Assembly (NCBI RefSeq): GCF_907164915.1
Contig: NC_061862.1
Location: forward strand, 123,159,533-123,223,532
Source of the DNA: Impatiens glandulifera
Taxonomy: Eukaryota; Streptophyta; Magnoliopsida; Ericales; Balsaminaceae
Direction of reading: 5' to 3'
DNA length: 64,000 nucleotides
Part shown: piece by piece, positions 38,705-49,960 of the stretch
How positions within the stretch are numbered: position 1 is the first letter of the stretch
Layout: the number at the start of each line of letters is the position of its first letter
Translations under genes and position numbers: made by a program
Notes under the pieces: model-generated
Told to the model about the DNA's origin: nothing
Database searches by the model: none
The model's input: the letters and a program-made list of their open reading frames with translations, nothing else

Positions 38705-39827
38705 TGTTAGGATCGGGATCACCGATAAGGGACCGAGGTCCTTCTAACGATAATCACTTACAACAACACACACAGAGACTGACACTATTTCGATTAGAGA
38801 TTAAAACTGTTCTTAACACTACGCAGGTTGTCATAGACTCTTGAACCGAGTTCAAGGGCGGAAATATTTGTTTTAACCTGAAGCAACTGCACACGATTCG
38901 ATTAAGGGAATGTAGTATGGAGAGATCAGTATAGGTAAAGTGAATTCAGTTCGGTTGGAATAGGGGAAAGCCGGTTCAATTAGTTTAGTGACAAAAAGTA
39001 AATGAACACAAGACAGATTTTATGGATGTTCAGAGCAAACTCTCCTACGTCACCCCTTCTTCTCAAACAATGATAAGGATATTCACTAAGGAATATTCCA
39101 CAACACAATACAATACACACTCGAGTCTTATTTACTGCTCGATGTACACTTTACAATACTCACACAGTATTGTAATACACTTTTACAACAAATTGTTTAA
39201 TGTTTACAACTGTTTCACTTTGATCAAGAGGGCTGTATAAACTCAGATGCTTTTCAGGTTTGATCAGGTGAAAAACCAAGTTGGTAACATGTGTGTTTCT
39301 TCAATGCTCTAGCTTCCTTTTATATAGGAAATATGACAACGGTCATGTTTCTCACTCTTGAGTTAATTGGTCATAGGTAGCCGAGCCGGTCAAAGTAGGT
39401 AGCTTTGATTTTTGTACACATGGCGGCCATTCATGGGGCGGTCGCTTGCACTGTGAAGGTTGCTTGTGAACTTGGATAAAATCTGCAATCATTAGATTGC
39501 CGCATGCCTTATCTCAGAACCTTCTTTTGCATATTCCCAATATATATTCATTACGTCATCTTCAGATTATTCATCTCTTTGAATAATCTCCCCGTTGTTT
39601 TTAAGATTTTCAATGCTTTGAGCCAGCCGAACATTATCGGTTAGCACCTCTAGTTGAGCCTGAATTTAAGCCGATCCGGTTTAACTTAAAATTTGTTTGA
39701 GCCGATCTTGTTGATAGATTTAGCCGATTCGGTTGAAGCTGTTCCTGCACATATGGTTAAATATTGATTAAGTTCTTTAGATAGTTAATTTTCTTTTAAT
39801 AAATTAACTATCTTGATTTTTCTAACA
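38705..39827 (-). repeat. 3' LTR of nested SIRE-like element (1123 bp)
   Basis: In + coordinates TGTTAGGATCGGG to TTTTTCTAACA. On the - strand it has a TATA box CCTATATAAAAGG (39316-39328), an AACGGTCAT box (39338-39346) and a U5 stem-loop CTTGAA-CCGAG-TTCAAG (38840-38856). U3 (about 39380-39760) is rich in GCCGA/TCGGC/ACCGG words. Same family as the + strand LTR at 62789-63961. Confidence 0.85.
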
Positions 39828-39852
39828 ATTTCTCATTTTTTGATTATTTAGA

Positions 39853-39950
39853 ATAAATATTCAAAATTTGTGATTGTTGGCCGGGATTTTTAGAGAATTT
39901 AAATATACTTGGGCGGTTTTAGAAAAGTCTGTTTTTAGAAATCTCTCATC
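39853..39950. repeat. 98-bp segment repeated at 48002-48100
   Basis: Runs from ATAAATATTCAAAATTTG to TTAGAAATCTCTCATC and lies between two copies of a polypurine-like tract (about 39829-39843 and 39951-39967). The second copy at 48002-48100 ends at exactly the same base and forms the outer edge of the nested element. Confidence 0.88.
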
Positions 39951-39967
39951 AATTTCTCCATTTTTGA

Positions 39968-40514
39968 TGATTTTAGCCGAATAGTATGAAAACAAGTGTA
40001 ATGACTAGAGAGTTATAATATATATATATATATATTGTAAAATAGAGTCATAAGCCGAAATTTCAAAAGTATAATATTTAGTAGATTATAATGAAAAAGA
40101 AGAAAATAAAGTTTAAGTTCAAGAGTTCGGATTTCCCCCAATTCTTTTGCCTTTGTCTTCTGCGCCTCATTCCACTCTCTCTCCCTCCTATCCGCGTCGA
40201 AACTCCAAACGGTTATGAAAGTTGATCTCAAAGTAGTTCGGTCGAAGTTGAAGAAGCCGCCTTCTGATCTGGTCGATCGAGTTTGAGTCCCGAAGGGTGG
40301 AGTTCTCTCACCCTGTATGAAGTTGGCAATGGTTTCGTCATTTGTGCCCTAGCTAATTCGGCTGAGTGGTTGAGGGGACGGAAGGAGTCGATACGATTTT
40401 GTGTTTCCTTGTGTTTAGAGGAGCATCATCCTCTTCTTCGCCGTCGGCAAGTGGAACGACAGGATTTCCAGCCGTTTGAGAGTTACTCTGTTCCACCCGA
40501 GATAATAGTTCGTT
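39968..40514. other. 3' noncoding region of the nested element
   Basis: Includes a (TA)n tract at about 40018-40036. The open frame on the + strand at 40283-40564 is not supported by any family. No further gene. Confidence 0.5.
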
Positions 40515-43112
40515 TACTTACTTTCTTTTTCTTTTATTTGACCGTGCCCTTGTCGTCATGCTAGTTGGCTGCTCGGTTGGTTGAGGATTTTGAGTCATTT
40601 CGGCATCTCCTGTTTCGGCTGCTTTTTATTTTTACATTTCTTTATCATGAATCTCCCGGGCTAAACGTGCATTAGTTATTTCAAGTTCCTTTCGCTACAG
40701 TTCCTGTTCTTCTTCAATAGACTGGATTTTTAGAGTCGTTTTCGCATCGGTTCAGATTTGCTCTTTAGTGGCTACAACTTTGACTCTTGCAAACTCCTCA
40801 ATCTGAGCAGACATAATTTGCATCATTTGAAGGAGTTGATAGGTGGTCGACTCTACCGTTGACTTAACCGTCTTAATCTTTAAATCTGTTGTGGAGGCTC
40901 TAACTTTCAAGGATGCCTTCCATTTGTCCATTGATTTGTCGATAACATCAAGAATAAGTCCTTTCATGTCGTCCGAAAGATAGGCAACTTCGTGACTTTG
41001 CACCGGATGAGGAGAGTGGACCGATAAAGCCATTTTCAGTTCACCTTGGTTAGCCGGATTTTTTTCTGCAGAGTTAACATTAATAATGGACATACTTGCA
41101 GATTTGCCGATGGGGAAGCGGTGCGAGGATCTTTTTCCTCTGGAGATTTCGAGTGACTTTCTTCCTGCTGGTCCCCCATCGGTCTGGATGACTAACCGAC
41201 ATCAAAAATCGATTTACCCGACTGATCTTTATAATTGTCAGAATCTTCTTCATCCGGATAATAGCCTTTAACGTCTTTCGCCGATTTTTCCTCCAACCTT
41301 GCGATCTCAGATTAAGATCGTTTATAATTGTGAGAGTCGTTTCTCTTACCCTCTTTTCCACCTTAGTTGGTTCCCCTTTAACGTCCTCCAATGTCTCGGT
41401 CAGAGCCCTTAGTCTTGCGTTTGCATCAACTAGTTTCCCTCTGGCCATGACCAGCGGAATGTATTTTGTTTTCGCAAGGTCAAAGATTGCGTCTTCCAAA
41501 GCCACCAGTTTCGGCCAGTGTTCGTTTTCGGTGTAGTTGGGGAGCATATGCTTGAAGTGAACTTCATTTCTGATTTTCCACCAATTGTAGAATGGGCGGG
41601 ATATTTCTTCGACCAGATCCTCCGATATTCTGAGAAGCCGATTAAATAAGTCATCGACCACTTTTTAAGAAATCGGATTTTCAGAGTCCGGTGTAATGTC
41701 GTGATTATCTGTCTCCTCATGAGGCGGATTTTGATCATCTTTGATTGAAGGAATTTCTTCAACAGCTGGACCGGTGATGCTCTTTGTACATTGATTACCC
41801 CCTTGCACCGGAGGATCTTCCATCACCATTTCTTCGTCATTTTCGGTTGTTTCTTTGTCCTTTTCAGTATCAATTATCCGGTCATCTTCAACTATCTGAC
41901 CGATTTTAAGGATTTTTCTCATCACCTCGGATTCTATAACCCGATTGATAGCAACTACAACATCATTGATTTGATCCGAAGTCCGCTGATGGACTTCTTC
42001 ATCCGCACCCCTAGCAGGTTGGATTGGGGAGTTCCTAGTTTCATGAATATGAGATGTAATAAGGGTACTTACCTCATGCATCGAAGCCCCTTTAGATGTA
42101 GACTTATCGGCTTTGCTTGCCGATGATTCTGCTGGATTTGGTGGAGGGACCTGTTTGGCTACATTCTTCTCCACATTGATCGGAATAGGAGTAGAGGAAG
42201 CGGCTCGGTTGACCGAGTCAGCTAGTTTGGTAGAAGGAGTTATTTTGGAGTCGTTTGACTGACTCTCCGTTCTTTCAACCACTGGCTTTTTTCCATTCTT
42301 AGCCACTTTCTTGACTAAAGGCTTTTTAGCCTTTGGTGCGGCTTTAGTTACTTTCTGCTTCTTCGCCTTCGGTTGGATTTTCTTTGGCGCATTTTCTTGT
42401 GGAGGCTTTTCTGATCTTTGCAGACTTTTCTCGATGTTCTCGGAGTTTACAATTTTGGACAAGGGGAGAGGAGCACCCGGTCCGGTTGGGATCTCAAGAT
42501 ACTGAAGGATCTTGCCTATCTGCACGGCATACCCTAGAGACCGGTTCTTCGTTCCGGCTACCATTTCGCTTAAGTTTTCAAACATCATGCCGGTCTAGTC
42601 TACCTTATCTCCTCGGATGATACTATCCATCATCTCGAACTTTGGCCGAGTCAAATTATCAAAATTACCTCCTTTCCCTTGAAGAGACTTGGAGATAATA
42701 TCAAGGATCCACCGGAATTGGAACTCTAACTCGCTCTTCTTTCTGGTGTGTTCAACCAGTTTATCCGATTTTGATATTATCTTTTTCACCTCCACCGCTT
42801 CGGCTTCAGTTAGGTTGGTCGAGAAATCGCGCCCTTCCGAGAGCAGTTGAAGAGCCACCGCAAAAGTTTCCCCATAAGATCGAAGGTCTTTCCGCCCACC
42901 ATTGAAGAGATCACCCTCTTCTTCAGACTGGCATTCTCGAAGAATGTTGTAACTTGCTCTTGATAGAGGGTGAACGGTTCGCCTAGGAAAGTTTCTATCC
43001 CAGAATCCTTTAAGGATTCTATCATTTTGATGATGTCACCAGTTCCGTTTTCTTGAATCTCCTTGAAATCGACCTGCAAGATGTAGACGAAAAATGTATT
43101 ATCACGTCCCAT
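40515..43112 (-). pseudogene. Accessory (env-position) ORF iii, long form, nearly intact
   Basis: Starts ATG at 43112 (MGRDNTFFVYILQVDF). Layout: an N-terminal conserved domain (IKMIESLKDSGIETFLGEPF), a middle block (RPKFEMMDSI ... GYAVQIGKILQYLEIP), a long Lys/Pro/Ala-rich low-complexity region (about 42450-42200), an acidic stretch, a helical domain (41661-41200; RPFYNWWKIRNEVHF) and a coiled-coil tail (about 41000-40600) ending in basic residues (TRARSNKRKRK). Breaks: a frameshift near 42850, stops at about 42595 and 41665, a shift near 41100, stops near 40750 and 40700. A TATA box (CTCTATATAAAA) lies about 110 bases upstream. Resembles plant-transposon proteins annotated only as putative; function unknown. 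Confidence 0.68.
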
Positions 43113-43214
43113 TTTGATTGGAAAAGCTTGAAGATTGAGAGGATTTGATGTTTTTAAGAACACAAGTAGTTTTAAAGAGAGAGAGTAAGTGTGAGTATTG
43201 TGAATAATCCATTC

Positions 43215-43232
43215 TTTTTTTATATAGAGAGT
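43215..43232 (-). promoter_or_regulatory. TATA box of accessory ORF iii
   Basis: TATATA within CTCTATATAAAAAAAG on the - strand, about 110 bases upstream of the ATG at 43112. Far from any LTR, so it would be an internal promoter. Inferred from position; equivalents precede the ORFs at 44351 and 56121. Confidence 0.55.
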
Positions 43233-43640
43233 TGGCTGTGACAGTTATGTAACTGAATCGTCACGTCGTCTTAGATAGTGGCGCCAAAATTTCCCTCCAA
43301 AAGTTATTGCGATAACTGTTTGGCGGTAAATAGTGAGCGGTAAAACAGCACGGTAAACTAGGGGCGGAAAAATATGGGCGGTTAAGTTTGAATTTAGCCG
43401 GATTAGTTTTGCCGAGTTTTGATATGAAGCCGAATTTTGGTCTTTAACCAAAATATTTGACCGATTTTTAGATTTGCCGAGATTTTGATTTTAAACCGGA
43501 ATCTTTTAAGGTCAACAAATGACTTAAGTTAAGAACATGCATTTTAAATTTAGAACAATCGATTGTATAACAAAAGAGCCGATTAGTTCATAGAGGAATA
43601 AAAGCCTAGTCTAAATTGTGCAATCTCTCACTCCATTCTT

Positions 43641-44351
43641 TTATGGTTGTGTCATCCTTGCTTCAATTCTTTGAATCCATCTTTCCAGCGATTCATTCGT
43701 CATAATGTTAACTGGACTTATTGTGGTCCTTGGTCCGAAACTGGGAAGAATAGAGCGAAGATATCGGCTGATCTGAGGGGCAAAGCCGATCCTTCTTCTA
43801 TCGGATGAGATGCACGCCTTCAGATGACTGAAGATAAGAGAGGTCCAATTTATGGGCATGCATTGATGTATTGCTATCATAATTTCGAACACTTGCCGAG
43901 TGTAGTGTTGGTTTGGCATGTGTCCTAGGATAGACCGCTGAATGATATCCTGGAGAATTTGAATGGGGGGATCTAGATTTTCTTTTAGGCCATGACAATC
44001 GATCGAATAGGAGCAGGATCTAGAGAAAATGTAGCCGAAACGCTTATTTATCTGGGTGGAGAGAAGTGGAAAATCCGCAAAGCCTTCGGATGGAAGATCG
44101 AAGAACTCTGCGAATTAGTCCTCAATGATCCGATAGAAGTCGGAATCAATGTAAGTTGTGATACTTCCATCATTTCTTATTTTTTCATTGTTAAAGAATT
44201 CGGTAACCTGCTCTTCGAGGATGCAATGTGTTCTTTTAAGGAATTTTCTCAGCCCGGTTTCAATCAGCGTGTAGAAGATCATCCCTCTTGCTCTTAAGTC
44301 TCAGATTGATTCAAAGTTGACGATTAGGGAGTTTGTGATTTGAGCATTCAT
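43641..44351 (-). pseudogene. Accessory ORF ii, short form
   Basis: ATG at 44351 (MNAQITNSLIVNFESI), then a stop, then GMIFYTLIETGLRKFL, the block FFDLPSEGFADF, and after shifts EIMIAIHQCMPINWTSLIF, RRIGFAPQISRYLRSI and the C-terminus NESLERWIQRIEA. It aligns by eye with the first half of ORF iii and of the ORF at 56121, but ends after about 237 residues. It thus lacks the low-complexity and coiled-coil parts. In-frame stops and at least one shift break it. TATA TCCCTATATAAGG is at 44435-44448, about 90 bases upstream. Confidence 0.65.
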
Positions 44352-44434
44352 CTTTGAAGATTTGAGAGAGACACTAGTCTTGGGTTTAAAGAGAGAGTGG
44401 CAAGGAGTTGTGATTTGATTAGTGAGAGGGTAGG

Positions 44435-44448
44435 TTCCTTATATAGGG
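44435..44448 (-). promoter_or_regulatory. TATA box of accessory ORF ii
   Basis: CCCTATATAAGGAA on the - strand, about 90 bases upstream of the ATG at 44351. Confidence 0.55.
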
Positions 44449-44879
44449 AAGCAGTTACAAAACATTTAATGAGAATGTTTCAAAATATCTAACCGTTATG
44501 TATTGTCAATATTCTCACATTAAATGTTTGTTACCTTTTCAAAGGAATATTTTTAAGAAGGTACTATGTAGACTGGCCAACCTATCCGGACTAGTCACGA
44601 CTTTTGAGGAATGAGCACGTCTTTTACCAATGTTGATTTTGAAAATATTCGGTTTTTGAATGATTTTTCGGCTTGTATATGTGAAGAAAGCGGTAACTTC
44701 TCCCTAAGAAGATGCCGGATTGGCCAAAATAGTTTTAAAGTTTTAAAGTTGAACCAAAATAAGAGTTAATTTTATTAATTGAGATCCCTAACCGATATTA
44801 CAATAAAATTATTGGTTTGAGTTTGAAAAACATATAGATCCTAGATTTAATGATGGGATGGACCAATTGTTGGAACCTT

Positions 44880-45590
44880 CTTGGCCTAGGCTTTGTTCCA
44901 TCGGTCGATTTGTTCTTGGATCCTCTCCTTTGTTAGCAGCTGGTTCGGATGAAGAGTGATACCTGAGCCGCGATGGGTGTTAAGATCATTGAACAAACCG
45001 CTTAGTTGTGGAGCGTAGCCAGTTTTCTTGGAGATCATCAACTCCTTCAGGTTGTCAAAAATAATCCGGGACTAGTTTACCGGAGTTCCTTCGCTGATGG
45101 CGACCATCATTTCGAAGATTTGTTAGGTGTAAGATTGAATCTTTTCCCTGGCCAGAACGGACTTACCTAGAATCTCGTTGAGAATCTGGAATTCATGTGC
45201 AAGGAAGCTCTTAGGTCCTCAGGTGTTACCCGGGATCATAGAGCCAGAGAAATGGTGGCGCATCTCGTCAATGACCACTAGAGAGTAGTTGAGATCGGTG
45301 AAACCTTCAGTAGGCAGCTCCCAAGCTAATGCGAAGTTTGTTTCACTGAAGAGAAAGGATTTTCCGTGAACTTGAGCAAAGATGATATCTCGGTGTATCA
45401 CCCTTGCTATTTCAAATAATTCATTGACTACATTGTAGTCAATAGCATAACGGTTTTGAAGGAATCTTCTCAGGCCGGAGCCTTCGAGAGATCGGAAAAG
45501 ATATTGGACTTCATTGTCCTCGGATTGAGACACCGATTCAAAATCAGCCAGTAGGACTTTCTTGGATAGAGGGCAAGGAATTTTTCTTAA
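44880..45590 (-). pseudogene. Accessory ORF i, short form
   Basis: The best frame, from about 45590, reads CPLSKKVLLADFESV, then LFRSLEGSGLRRFLQNRYAI, then LAWELPTEGFTDLNYS (stop at 45219). After a break, ISKKTGYAPQLSGLFNDL and the C-terminus LTKERIQEQIDRWNKA follow, which resembles the end of ORF ii. No ATG is visible at the expected start. A TATA-like TATTTAAG (45655-45662 region) lies about 70 bases upstream. Homology to ORFs ii, iii and the 56121 ORF is seen as the shared pattern SGLRRFL ... ELPTEGFTDL ... GYAPQL. Function unknown. Confidence 0.62.
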
Positions 45591-45889
45591 TGATTTTTCT
45601 TAAGTGTGTTTTGTGATGAATAATGTTTTAAGATAGGATTTGATGTGTTGCTTAAATAGCCAAGGGATGGTTAGCATGTTTAGTGATGTCATCATTGTAA
45701 TTATGGTAGAGTTAACATGTTTAGGTATATAATGGTTATTTCCAATGAGAAAGTAATGATGAAGAAGATTTTTATTATGGTTTAAAAGATATTTGGAAGG
45801 AATGTTAGTCTTTCTCTTTCAGTGATAGACACGTGTCTTCACTTTGATTGAGATTTAGACTGTTTTATATGCATAGGGTAATCATCAAG

Positions 45890-46350
45890 CATGAATGACA
45901 ACAGCGGCCAGCCGTCCCAAGTTAGCCGAAAATTCACTTACCGAAATTATGATGTAATTTATCGGTTGGTTTTTCATGAATGGTTTATTGAGATAGCTTA
46001 TTCCGGTGTGAAGAAATATCGAGTTTAGGCGACATTTATTCAGGTTTGAGGAATAAACCATCTGTTTTACCCAAGTCATTTGAACCGCTCGATTTGTGTA
46101 CAGATAATTTGGTAGAGTGATTTTACAAAGCTTAACCGGAGACATCTGTCCGATTAGCATACTTGATCGTTTAATTTCCCATTAGAGTAGCTGATCGGAT
46201 TTTTCAAAAGTTCCATGAACATGATTTGAGAAGCGTGAGCTTCTCCCTGAACTCATGCCCCGATTTTTTATGAATGTGTTTTTGAAAACATGCAAATGCA
46301 TTTAAGGCAGAATTTTCATAATATCAACAAGTCCTAAGATATTTAGAAAG
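45890..46350. other. Spacer rich in GCCGA/TCGG words upstream of ORF i
   Basis: Noncoding stretch between RNase H and ORF i, with repeated AGCCG, CCGAAA, ATCGG and AACCG words like those in U3 of the element's own LTR. The 91-residue open frame at 45885-46160 on the - strand has no family match by eye. Confidence 0.4.
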
Positions 46351-46359
46351 AAAGAGAAC

Positions 46360-47950
46360 TTAGATTATTGTAATGGCTTTGTAAAGATGTCAGCCACTTG
46401 CTGTTCGGTTGAGACATATTCCAGTATATGTGTTTTTGTTGCACATATTCCCGGATGAAGTGATGCCTTATGTCGATGTGTTTTGTTCTTCAGTGCAACA
46501 CCGGATTATATGTGATGGCTATCGCGCTGGTGCTGTCACAAAAGATAGGAGATTCCTCAGCAGTTACTCCAAAATCTTTCATTTTATGTTGGATCCAAAG
46601 AAGTTGAGCACAACAGCTTCCGGTTGCTAGGAACTCTGCCTTTGCGGTTGAAGTGACAACTGAAGTTTGTTTCTTGTTGTACCATGAGACAAGCCAGTCT
46701 CCAAAGAATTGGCATGTACCGCTGGTACTTTTTCGGTTTATCTTGCAGTCTGTATCAGAATAACTTATTAGATTGAAACTAGAATCCCTCGGATATCACA
46801 GTCCCACATCTTGAGTGCCTTTTAAGTATTTTAAAATTCTTTTGGCAGCGGTGTAATAAGACAATTTTGGGTTTGCTTGGAATCTTCCGCATACGCCAAC
46901 CGCGAACAGAATGTCCGGTCGGCTAGCTATTAGATATAGAAGTGAGCCGATGATTCCTCGGTAGGCTGTAATGTCTAATCTTTGACCATATTCGTCTTTA
47001 TCTAGCTTGATGGATGAGCTCATCGGGGTAGCCGATTCGGCACATGTGTCCATTCCGAATTTCTTTAATATTTCGATTGTGTACTTGGATTGGTTGATGA
47101 AGGTTCCTATTTCGATCTGCCAAAACTGGAGACCTAAAAAGAAACTCAATTCTCCCATCATACTCATTTCAAACCTATCGGTCATCATTTTTGAAAATTT
47201 ATTACACAACTTCGAATCGGTTGACCCGAAAATTATGTCATCCACATAAATTTGAACAAGTAAAATGTGTTCATTTTTCTCAAATTTGAATAAGGTCTTA
47301 TCTACCGAACCTATTGTAAAGTTATGATCAAATAAGAATTTTTCAAGATATCATACCAAGCTCTAGGAGCTTGTTTCAAACCGTAAAGGGCCTTATCCAT
47401 CCGGTACACGTGACTAATTAGTTCTGGATTTTTAAAATCAGAAAGTTGTTCAACATAAACCTCCTCACTTAGTTCGCCGTTTAAGAAGGCATTTTAACAT
47501 CCATTTGAAAAATTTTAAAAATTTTGAAAACCGCAAAAACAAGAAATATTCTAATGACTTCAAGTCTAGCCACATGAGTAAATGATTCTTTAAAATCAAT
47601 GCCTTCTTCCAGTTTATATCTTTGAGTCACTAGTGTGGCCTTGTTCTTCGTAACCAAACCGTTTCGGTCTTAGAACTAGATATCAGACTTTATTTCTCTC
47701 AAACTGGTTTAATTCCTCTTGCATTGCTAAGATCCAATCGGGATCTAACAATGCTTCATCCACATTTTCGGCTCAATTTGTGATATGAAAGCCGAGTTTT
47801 TATATTCTTCCAAGAGTTGATGCCTAGTTCGGATGGATGGAGGTTGTCTGATCAAGGTTAGACAGATCGGTAGGCTGAACAGAGTCAGGCCGACCGATTT
47901 CCTTAGTAGACACTGAGGTGTCAACTTCCTGCTATAAAACAACTTGATCA
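46360..47950 (-). pseudogene. SIRE-like RT and RNase H remnant
   Basis: On the - strand. RT entry remains near 47650-47560 ([20 protein letters not shown]), and QMDVKM appears near 47500. The catalytic motif reads VDDIIFGST at about 47245-47220. One clean frame at 47245-46796 carries GELSFFLGLQFWQ, TPMSSSIKLDKDE, YRGIIGSLLYLIASRPDI and AKRILKYLKGTQD. RNase H follows in broken frames to about 46360 (CDSTSAI, CRTKHIDIRHHFIREYV). Upstream pol and gag are absent. Confidence 0.82.
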
Positions 47951-48001
47951 GGCTGAATTTCAGTATTAACCCTTTGATCTACACAACAGAATGGAAAATT
48001 A

Positions 48002-48100
48002 ATATATATTCAAAATTTGTGATTGTTGGCCAGGATTTTTAAAAAACTTAAATTTACTTGGCCGGTTTTTAGAAAAGTCTGTTTTTAGAAATTTCTCATC
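48002..48100. repeat. Second copy of the 98-bp segment, at the nested element's outer edge
   Basis: Matches 39853-39950 with a few substitutions and ends at the same base (CTCATC), directly against the interrupted TTAGAC array. Confidence 0.88.
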
Positions 48101-48163
48101 AACGTCTAACTATGTAACTGTTAGACTGCACGTCTAACTACGTTACACGTCTAATTAGCCTGC
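48101..48163. repeat. TTAGAC/GTCTAA array B, right part
   Basis: AACGTCTAAC... GTTAGACTGCACGTCTAACTACG, continuing the array interrupted at 38704. Confidence 0.85.
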
Positions 48164-48360
48164 TTTGACCGCATCTAAGTTAGCAAAGTCTGATGCACCT
48201 TCATATAAACAATTAGATGGTTAGCTTCATTCATAACTGAGTTTTAATCACGATTAAGTTTTAATCACAATTAAGTGTTAATCGCATATCATCAAAATAA
48301 AGTTGGCATAAAATAGACTTATTCTCTTAATTATTTTAATCAAAATAATTTGACCCAACA

Positions 48361-48787
48361 GTGTTGTTTTCAAGACAAGTCTATTATGTTGAAAATGTGA
48401 TATAACAAAAGTGAAGTTTATGTTTTCGAGTTAATCATTTAATCACAAATAGAGTTGCGAAAAATTTGTAACCCTCAGAAAAACCCTTTGTAGGTTTCCG
48501 TAGAAAGCTTGAGGTTCGAGTAATATCATTCTTGATTTGCGTGTCAGGAATATTCTTTGAAAATTAAATATTCTTTTAAAATAATTTTTGACAGTTTTTG
48601 AAATTAATTAAAAATAATTAATTTGGGGTTCAATTATAAATAATTTGGGGATTTGTGATAATCAAATTACAAATAGATTTTTAAGAAATTCGTTGTTTAA
48701 ACTAACTAAACATAATTAATTTAAAAATATTTATTTTTAAAACAGAGTCGTCAATTGATTTTTGATAATCAATAAAAATGGCATATG
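48361..48787. other. Old repeat background (possible Ogre/Tat-like LTR)
   Basis: Phrases AACCCTTTGTAGGTTTCCGT, GCTTGAGGTTCGAG and AGAGTCGTCAATTGATTTTTGA resemble dispersed plant Gypsy LTR sequence from memory. The sequence appears to continue at 50496-50640 and 60881 onward after removal of the two precise insertions. No coding gene. Confidence 0.4.
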
Positions 48788-49044
48788 TATACTGTTGGGA
48801 AAAAGTAAAATCAAAATAAATAAAAGAGTTAATTAAGTGAGAAATAATTAACTTAGAAGTCAAAAGATATGAAACATTAAACAACAGAAGTTTGATCATG
48901 TTTAGAACAGAATTTTGATGATGTTTAGTTATGAATATTACGGAATTTTGATGATGTCTAGTTGTGAATGAAGCTAGATATTCAACTTAAATAAAGTTAA
49001 GTTGTCTGTTCATTTTGTACAGGTGCATAAGACTATGTTGAATT

Positions 49045-49660
49045 AGACGTGATCTAAATAGGCTAAATAGACGTGTTACGTAGTTAGACGTTGTAGTCTA
49101 ACTCCATTAGACGTGGTAGTCTAATTGGATGTGAAGTTAAACATTGACGACTAACTCCTTCAAACAAGTCTGAAAGGATGCGTAGTTAGACATTGAAGTC
49201 TAATAGATACGTAGTTAGACGTTGAAGTCTAACTCCATTAGAAGTGGTAGTCTAATGGGATGCGAAGTTAGACGTTGACGTCTAACTCCTTCAGACAAGT
49301 CTGAAGGGATGCGTCGTTATACGTTGAAGTCTAATAGATACGTAGTTAGACGTTGAAGTCTAACTCCATTAGACGTGGTAGTCTAATGGGATGTGAAGTT
49401 AGACGTTAATGTCTAACTCCTTCAAACAAATTTGAAGGGATACATAGTTAGACGTTGAAGTCTAACAGATACGTATTTAGATGTTGACGTCTAACTCCAT
49501 TAGACTTGATGGTCTAATGTGATACGTAGTTAGACGTTGCAGTCTAACTCTATTAGACTCGGTGGTCCAATAGAACGCGCAATTAGACGTTGAATTCTAA
49601 CTCCCCTTAGACTTGGAAGTCTAATGGAGCACGTCTAATGCCTCGCTTCAGAAGCTGTCT
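49045..49660. repeat. TTAGAC/GTCTAA palindromic minisatellite (array C)
   Basis: Here the spacers are GTTGAA, GTTGAC, GTGGTA and similar, unlike the TGCAC of arrays A and B, while the arms TTAGAC/GTCTAA stay the same. CTTCAGACAAGTCTGAAG dyads are interspersed. Confidence 0.95.
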
Positions 49661-49960
49661 GAAGTTTAGCATACGTCTACCCACGATCAATTAATTATTT
49701 GCTATTGTACTTCACTCACTCCTGCGCAGTCTGACAAGCCAGCTATTTGTATCTAATGAACGAACGCCACGTACGCAAATGACCTTTCAACGTTTTGTCC
49801 AGTACAACACATTTTCAGAAGGATCTTCAGTGAACTACCAGTTTGGTATGGCCACGATACATTTGCTCAGAGTCTGTTGTACTCTTGTACTATGGGCGGC
49901 CTTCTTATGGACGCTTGCCACGTGTCCATGAAAAATATTCGACCGTTGGTGTCCTTCTAC

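Larger units (their letters stand above)
38705..48100 (-). mobile_element. Nested SIRE-like Copia with three tandem accessory ORFs, 5'-truncated
   Basis: Inserted into the TTAGAC array of an older LTR. In transcription order (high to low coordinates): a 99-base copy of a 3' noncoding segment (48100-48002), degraded RT and RNase H (47950-46360), accessory ORF i (45590-44880), ORF ii (44351-43641), ORF iii (43112 to about 40515), noncoding DNA, polypurine tract (AAAAAATGAGAAATT, about 39829-39843) and the 3' LTR 38705-39827. The 5' LTR, gag, protease and integrase are deleted. No target duplication: flanks are ATATC and AACGT. Confidence 0.82.
37381..48360 (-). repeat. 5' LTR of a TTAGAC-family Copia, split by a nested element
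   Basis: In + coordinates it starts GGATAGGATCGG next to the primer-site complement and ends TTTGACCCAACA at 48360. The two parts, 37381-38704 and 48101-48360, make about 1.58 kb. It contains the AACGGTCGAAT box (37924-37934), the U5 stem-loop CTTGAA-ACGGT-TTCAAG (37509-37525) and a TTAGAC array on both sides of the insertion. The TATA position reads TACGAATAG on the - strand instead of TATAAATAG, so the promoter is probably dead. Confidence 0.8.

Noticed and set aside
40283..40564. 93-residue + strand frame near the end of the nested element.
   Set aside because: It is antisense to the tail of accessory ORF iii, which continues on the - strand as a coiled coil with a basic end.
41791..42620. 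Several + strand frames of 60-110 residues.
   Set aside because: All are antisense to the Lys/Pro-rich and acidic parts of accessory ORF iii, where biased codons leave opposite frames open.
38700..48105. Looked for a target duplication around the nested element.
   Set aside because: Flanks ATATC and AACGT differ; the outer edge is a truncated copy, so no duplication is claimed.
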